The position numbers and the translations under genes were made by a program. Shown here piece after piece: positions 60,767-64,000 of a DNA stretch of 64,000 nt; position 1 is the stretch's first letter, and the number at the start of each line of letters is the position of its first letter. The stretch comes from Streptomyces werraensis. Its GTDB lineage: Bacteria; Actinomycetota; Actinomycetes; Streptomycetales; Streptomycetaceae. The stretch is from assembly GCA_014656175.1 (NCBI GenBank), contig BNBX01000011.1, positions 85,534-149,533 on the forward strand, written 5' to 3'. A model generated the notes under the pieces. That model searched no databases and was not told the origin of the DNA. It saw only the letters and a list, made by a program, of their open reading frames with translations.

Positions 60767-61270
60767 TCAGGCGGACAGCGGCCCCAGCGCGGCCCCGGCC
60801 CAGCGGGCGCCCATCCCCCGCACGGTCACGTGCCGCACCTCGTCGGTGGTGTCGCCGACCGCCCGGTGGATGACGACGTGCAGCCGGTCCTCGGTCAGCT
60901 CCTCGACCTTGCCCTCGCCCCACTCGACGACGACCACCGACTCCGGCAGCGAGACGTCGAGGTCGAGGTCCTCCATCTCGTCGAGCCCGCCGGACAGCCG
61001 GTAGGCGTCGACGTGCACCAGCGGCGGTCCGTCGACCAGCGGGGGATGCACCCGGGCGATGACGAACGTCGGCGAGGTCACCGCGCCCCGCACTCCGAGC
61101 CCTTCGCCGAGCCCGCGCGTCAGGGTCGTCTTGCCGGCCCCCAGCTCACCGGAGAGCAGCACGAGGTCGCCCGCGCGCAGCAGCTTGGCGAGACGCCGGC
61201 CGAGGTCGCGCATCTGCTCGGGGGAGGTGACGGTCAGTTCAGCGGTGCTGTGCGGTGCTGCTGCTTCCAT
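60767..61270 (-). CDS. tsaE: tRNA threonylcarbamoyladenosine biosynthesis ATPase TsaE
   Basis: P-loop ATPase of 167 residues that works with TsaB and TsaD in t6A formation. Walker A is GELGAGKTTLTRGL; SPTFVIARV, HVDAYRL and the Walker-B-like VVVVEWGE are typical. The ATG at 61270 is preferred over a start at 61309. It overlaps the end of the alpha/beta hydrolase gene by 32 bases. It lies in the alr-hydrolase-tsaE unit, apart from tsaBD by two genes. Confidence 0.94.
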   Translation of the reverse strand: MEAAAPHSTAELTVTSPEQMRDLGRRLAKLLRAGDLVLLSGELGAGKTTLTRGLGEGLGVRGAVTSPTFVIARVHPPLVDGPPLVHVDAYRLSGGLDEMEDLDLDVSLPESVVVVEWGEGKVEELTEDRLHVVIHRAVGDTTDEVRHVTVRGMGARWAGAALGPLSA

Positions 61271-62453
61271 AGCCACCCACGGTAGCCCCTGCGGGCACCG
61301 CGCCCGCACGGACGAGCAGGTCGGCGAGGCGGTCGGTCACCTGCTCGGGATGCTCCAGCATCACCAGGTGCCCGGCGTCGGGCACGAGCACCAGCTCGGC
61401 CCCGGGCAGCAGATCCGCGATGGCCTCACTGTGCTCACTCGGGGTCACGAGATCCCCCACGCCCGCCAGCACCAGCACCGGCAGCTCACCGAAATGCGCC
61501 AGCGCCTCGGCCTTGTCATGCCCGTCGAACGCGGGATAGTACTCGGCGACCACGTCGATGGGCGTCGACTCGATCATCCGCTCGGCGAACCGCGCCACGG
61601 CCGGATCGACGTCGCTCGACGCGAACGAATACCGCTTGATGACCCCGGCGAACAGATCAGCGGTGGCCCGCCGCCCCTTCTCCACCAGCTCGGCCCGCTG
61701 CCCCAGCGCCTTGAGCACCCCGGGCAGCACCCGCCGCACGGCGTTGACCCCGGCGACCGGCAGACCGAAGTTGACCTCCCCCAGCCCGCCCGACGACGTC
61801 CCCACCAGAGCGGCACCGACACACCGCTCACGGATCAGCTCGGGGAACTGGTCGGCGAGCGCCATCACGGTCATCCCGCCCATGGAATGCCCGACGAGCA
61901 CCAGCGGCCCCTCAGGAGCAGCGGCGTCGACGACGGCCTTCAGATCACGACCCAGCTGCTCGATACTGACGGGTTCCCCCCGCTCCACCTGGGCGGCGCC
62001 GCGCGCCGAGCGCCCGTGACTGCGCTGGTCCCAGTGCACGGTCCGCACCACGCCACGCAAGGCGGCCCGCTGGAAATGCCAGGAATCCTGATTGAGGCAG
62101 TACCCGTGGCTGAACACGACGGTCACGGGCGCGGGCGCCCGCCGCCCGAACAACCGCCGCCGCCTGCCGCTCTCCGCCTCGGCCTCGACCTCGTCGACCT
62201 CGTAGTACAGCTCGGTCCCGTCATCGGCGTACGCCTTGCCGGGTGTCCCCCGCAGGGACCCGTACGGCCCCGCCGAGTCGAGGACCAGCCGGGCCTTGCG
62301 GCGTATGCCCCGGCCGACGGTCATCCGCTCGATGGCCACGCCGGCGGCGGCGCCGGTGGCCAGCACGCCTATCGCGAGGCCCGCGACACCGGTCGCCCGG
62401 CGCCACCCCCCGGCGGACGCGGCCGTCACGGCCTGCGCACTGCTCTCGCTCAC
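61239..62453 (-). CDS. Membrane-anchored alpha/beta hydrolase
   Basis: Hydrolase of 404 residues. The GTG at 62453 follows GGGGAG. One N-terminal span (TGVAGLAIGVLATGAAAGVA, about 20-40) anchors the protein. The alpha/beta hydrolase domain has VVFSHGYCLNQDSW (oxyanion region), the nucleophile elbow VGHSMGG, the Asp of LAGVGDLVTP and the His of DAGHLVML. It lies between alr and tsaE, as in many actinobacteria. The substrate is unknown. Confidence 0.9.
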   Translation of the reverse strand: MSESSAQAVTAASAGGWRRATGVAGLAIGVLATGAAAGVAIERMTVGRGIRRKARLVLDSAGPYGSLRGTPGKAYADDGTELYYEVDEVEAEAESGRRRRLFGRRAPAPVTVVFSHGYCLNQDSWHFQRAALRGVVRTVHWDQRSHGRSARGAAQVERGEPVSIEQLGRDLKAVVDAAAPEGPLVLVGHSMGGMTVMALADQFPELIRERCVGAALVGTSSGGLGEVNFGLPVAGVNAVRRVLPGVLKALGQRAELVEKGRRATADLFAGVIKRYSFASSDVDPAVARFAERMIESTPIDVVAEYYPAFDGHDKAEALAHFGELPVLVLAGVGDLVTPSEHSEAIADLLPGAELVLVPDAGHLVMLEHPEQVTDRLADLLVRAGAVPAGATVGGYGSSSTAQHR

Positions 62454-62489
62454 GTACCGCTCCCCTTCCCCGGACCCCACGCAGGGCGC

Positions 62490-63668
62490 TTACCCGCTCT
62501 GTTCCCCGTTCACATACACACGCGGAACACGGCTGCCGATCCGGGTGACGATCTCGTACGCGATGGTTCCGGAGGCCTGCGCCCAGTCCTCCGCGGTGGG
62601 CTCACCACGGTCCCCGGGCCCGAACAGCACGGCCTCGGCGCCGGGCCCGGGCTCGTCGCCCCCCAGGTCCACCACGAACTGGTCCATGGCGACCCGCCCG
62701 GCGACGGTCCGCCACTTCCCCTCCACCAGCACAGGCCCGGCACCGGAGGCATGCCGCGGAATGCCGTCGGCGTACCCGAGGGGCACGAGCCCCAAGGTGG
62801 TGGCCCCCGCGGTCACGTAGTGATGCCCGTAGCTGACCCCGTGCCCGCCCGGCACGTTCTTCACCAGCGCCAGCGACGCCGTGAGGGTCATCGCGGGCCG
62901 CAGCCCCAGCTCCGCGGGCGTGCCGATCTCGGGGCTGGGCGAGACGCCGTACATCGCGATGCCGGGCCGCACCAGGTCGAAGTGGCTCTCCGGCAGCGTC
63001 AACGTCGCGGGCGAGTTGGCCATGTGCCGCACCTCGGGCTCCACGCCCTGCGCCTCGGCGTACGCCACCATCTCCCGGAAGGTGAGCAGCTGGGCGGCGA
63101 TCGACGGATGCCCCGGCTCGTCGGCGCAGGCGAAGTGCGACCACAGCCCGGTGACCTTCAGCAGCCCCTCGGCCTCCGCACGCAGCGCGCCGGCGACCAG
63201 CTCGGCCCAGTCCGCGGGCTGGCACCCGCCCCGCCCGAGCCCGGTGTCCGCCTTCAGCTGCACGCGCGCGGGCCGGCCGGCCGACCTCGCGGCCGCGACG
63301 ACCTCGCCCAGCGCCCACAACCCGCTCACCGAGACGTCGACGTCGGCCTCGACGGCCTCCCTCCAGGGCCCTCCGGGCGTCCACAGCCAGCACATGACCC
63401 GGACGTCGTCCGGCACACCCGACCCCGGCGCCCTCAGCGCGAGCGCTTCCTGCGGGGTGGCGGTGCCCAGCCAGGTCGCACCGGCCTCCACGGCCGCGCG
63501 GGCGCAGGGGGCCGCGCCGTGCCCGTATCCGTCGGCCTTGACGACGGCCATCAGCGCGGCGCGGGGGGCGCGCTCACGGAGGGTGCGTACGTTGGCCCGC
63601 ACGGCGGCCAGATCGATCACAGCGCGGGCGCGGACCTGCGCGCCGTGCGGGTCAGCTGTCTCTTTCAT
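62490..63668 (-). CDS. alr: Alanine racemase
   Basis: PLP enzyme of 392 residues supplying D-alanine for peptidoglycan. The PLP lysine is K44 in AVVKADGYGHG, and the second catalytic Tyr lies in HGVSYGHHYVTA. LVRPGIAMYGVSPSPE and GRVAMDQFVVDLG are family signatures. The ATG at 63668 fits the length of known Streptomyces Alr; upstream codons are not similar. First gene of the alr-hydrolase-tsaE unit. Confidence 0.96.
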   Translation of the reverse strand: MKETADPHGAQVRARAVIDLAAVRANVRTLRERAPRAALMAVVKADGYGHGAAPCARAAVEAGATWLGTATPQEALALRAPGSGVPDDVRVMCWLWTPGGPWREAVEADVDVSVSGLWALGEVVAAARSAGRPARVQLKADTGLGRGGCQPADWAELVAGALRAEAEGLLKVTGLWSHFACADEPGHPSIAAQLLTFREMVAYAEAQGVEPEVRHMANSPATLTLPESHFDLVRPGIAMYGVSPSPEIGTPAELGLRPAMTLTASLALVKNVPGGHGVSYGHHYVTAGATTLGLVPLGYADGIPRHASGAGPVLVEGKWRTVAGRVAMDQFVVDLGGDEPGPGAEAVLFGPGDRGEPTAEDWAQASGTIAYEIVTRIGSRVPRVYVNGEQSG

Positions 63669-64000
63669 CCCGGACAGTCTCTCAGAGGGCGAGTGCGGTG
63701 CCCTCGCACCGGGGTGGCGCGCAGTGCGTTGCACCGGACGTCGGGGCAGGTCACGTGGAGGGTGGACGCACACGTGCTGTGCGGGTACCGCGACCGCCCT
63801 CCCCCATCGCCGTGGGGCCACGAATGCCCGCAGTCGGCATGGCGAGGGGCAGCGTCCGCCACCGGTGTCGACGTAGCCGCGTACGGCGGGAAGGGGACGG
63901 GGTGGGGGCGGTCGCCCGCAGCGGCTGGCGCGTCCTCACCCTGAACCTCTTGAGACGCACTCTCGCGCCAGACCGAGGACGACCGCCCCCCCCCCCGCCC
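63669..64000. other. Right-edge region without a supported gene
   Basis: 332 bases from the alr start to the window end. No frame has known motifs. A minus-strand frame open from the edge to a stop near 63938 could be the last 20 codons of an upstream gene, but cannot be judged. GAGACT seven bases before the alr ATG may be a -10 for a leaderless message. The sequence ends in a run of 11 C (63986-63996), unusual even here. Confidence 0.3.

Overview
The window is a stretch of Streptomyces chromosome. G+C is very high, third codon positions are almost always G or C, and genes begin with ATG, GTG or TTG. It carries the developmental regulators bldM and whiD side by side. The bldM, whiD, sigma factor, guaB, guaB3 neighbourhood with the groES/groEL1 and tsa-alr genes is core actinobacterial synteny; the same families lie together in Mycobacterium tuberculosis around sigD, whiB3 and groEL1. 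No tRNA, rRNA, CRISPR array, prophage or biosynthetic cluster was seen.

Left part (1-13.4 kb). A partial pcrA helicase runs off the left edge. Next come two NlpC/P60 cell-wall hydrolases, the first behind a c-di-AMP (ydaO-type) riboswitch. An envelope-sensing block follows: a PspC-domain histidine kinase and its LuxR-type regulator, with a divergent PspC/LiaF-like membrane protein. DoxX, a six-span membrane protein, a class II aldolase and a PNPOx-fold protein close this part.

13.4-21.2 kb. guaA stands divergent to a chorismate mutase gene. The latter has a leaderless 23-codon leader peptide with Phe-Leu-Phe-Thr-Tyr and a strong hairpin, the layout of an attenuator. Then come a sortase-anchored LAETG surface protein, a GMC oxidoreductase and a succinic semialdehyde dehydrogenase.

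21.3-31.2 kb. Five consecutive membrane-anchored Ser/Thr kinase-family genes lie on the minus strand. One is a pseudokinase. A MITE-like inverted-repeat element sits between the last two. The number and setting match the S. coelicolor kinase cluster I recall as SCO4775-SCO4779.

31.5-40.4 kb. glpD, a UDP-sugar dehydrogenase homologue without the catalytic cysteine, guaB3, guaB, an ECF sigma factor of the ShbA/SigD type, bldM with an exact sigma-BldN-type promoter, and whiD.

40.5-47.5 kb. A more variable segment: LysR, MOSC, SDR and ester-cyclase-like genes, then a small accessory island. The island holds a protein with two PD-(D/E)XK-like segments and a Phd/RelE toxin-antitoxin pair. A lipoprotein gene follows.

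47.6-64 kb. groES-groEL1 with two CIRCE operators, two overlapping polysaccharide deacetylases, a THUMP-like methyltransferase, an ECF42-type sigma factor with its DGPF partner, an LCP ligase, a LacI regulator, the tsaB-rimI-tsaD operon, a degenerate L,D-transpeptidase-like protein, tsaE, an alpha/beta hydrolase and alr.

Functionally the window is dominated by envelope remodelling, purine (GMP) supply, chaperones and t6A modification, and control of sporulation.
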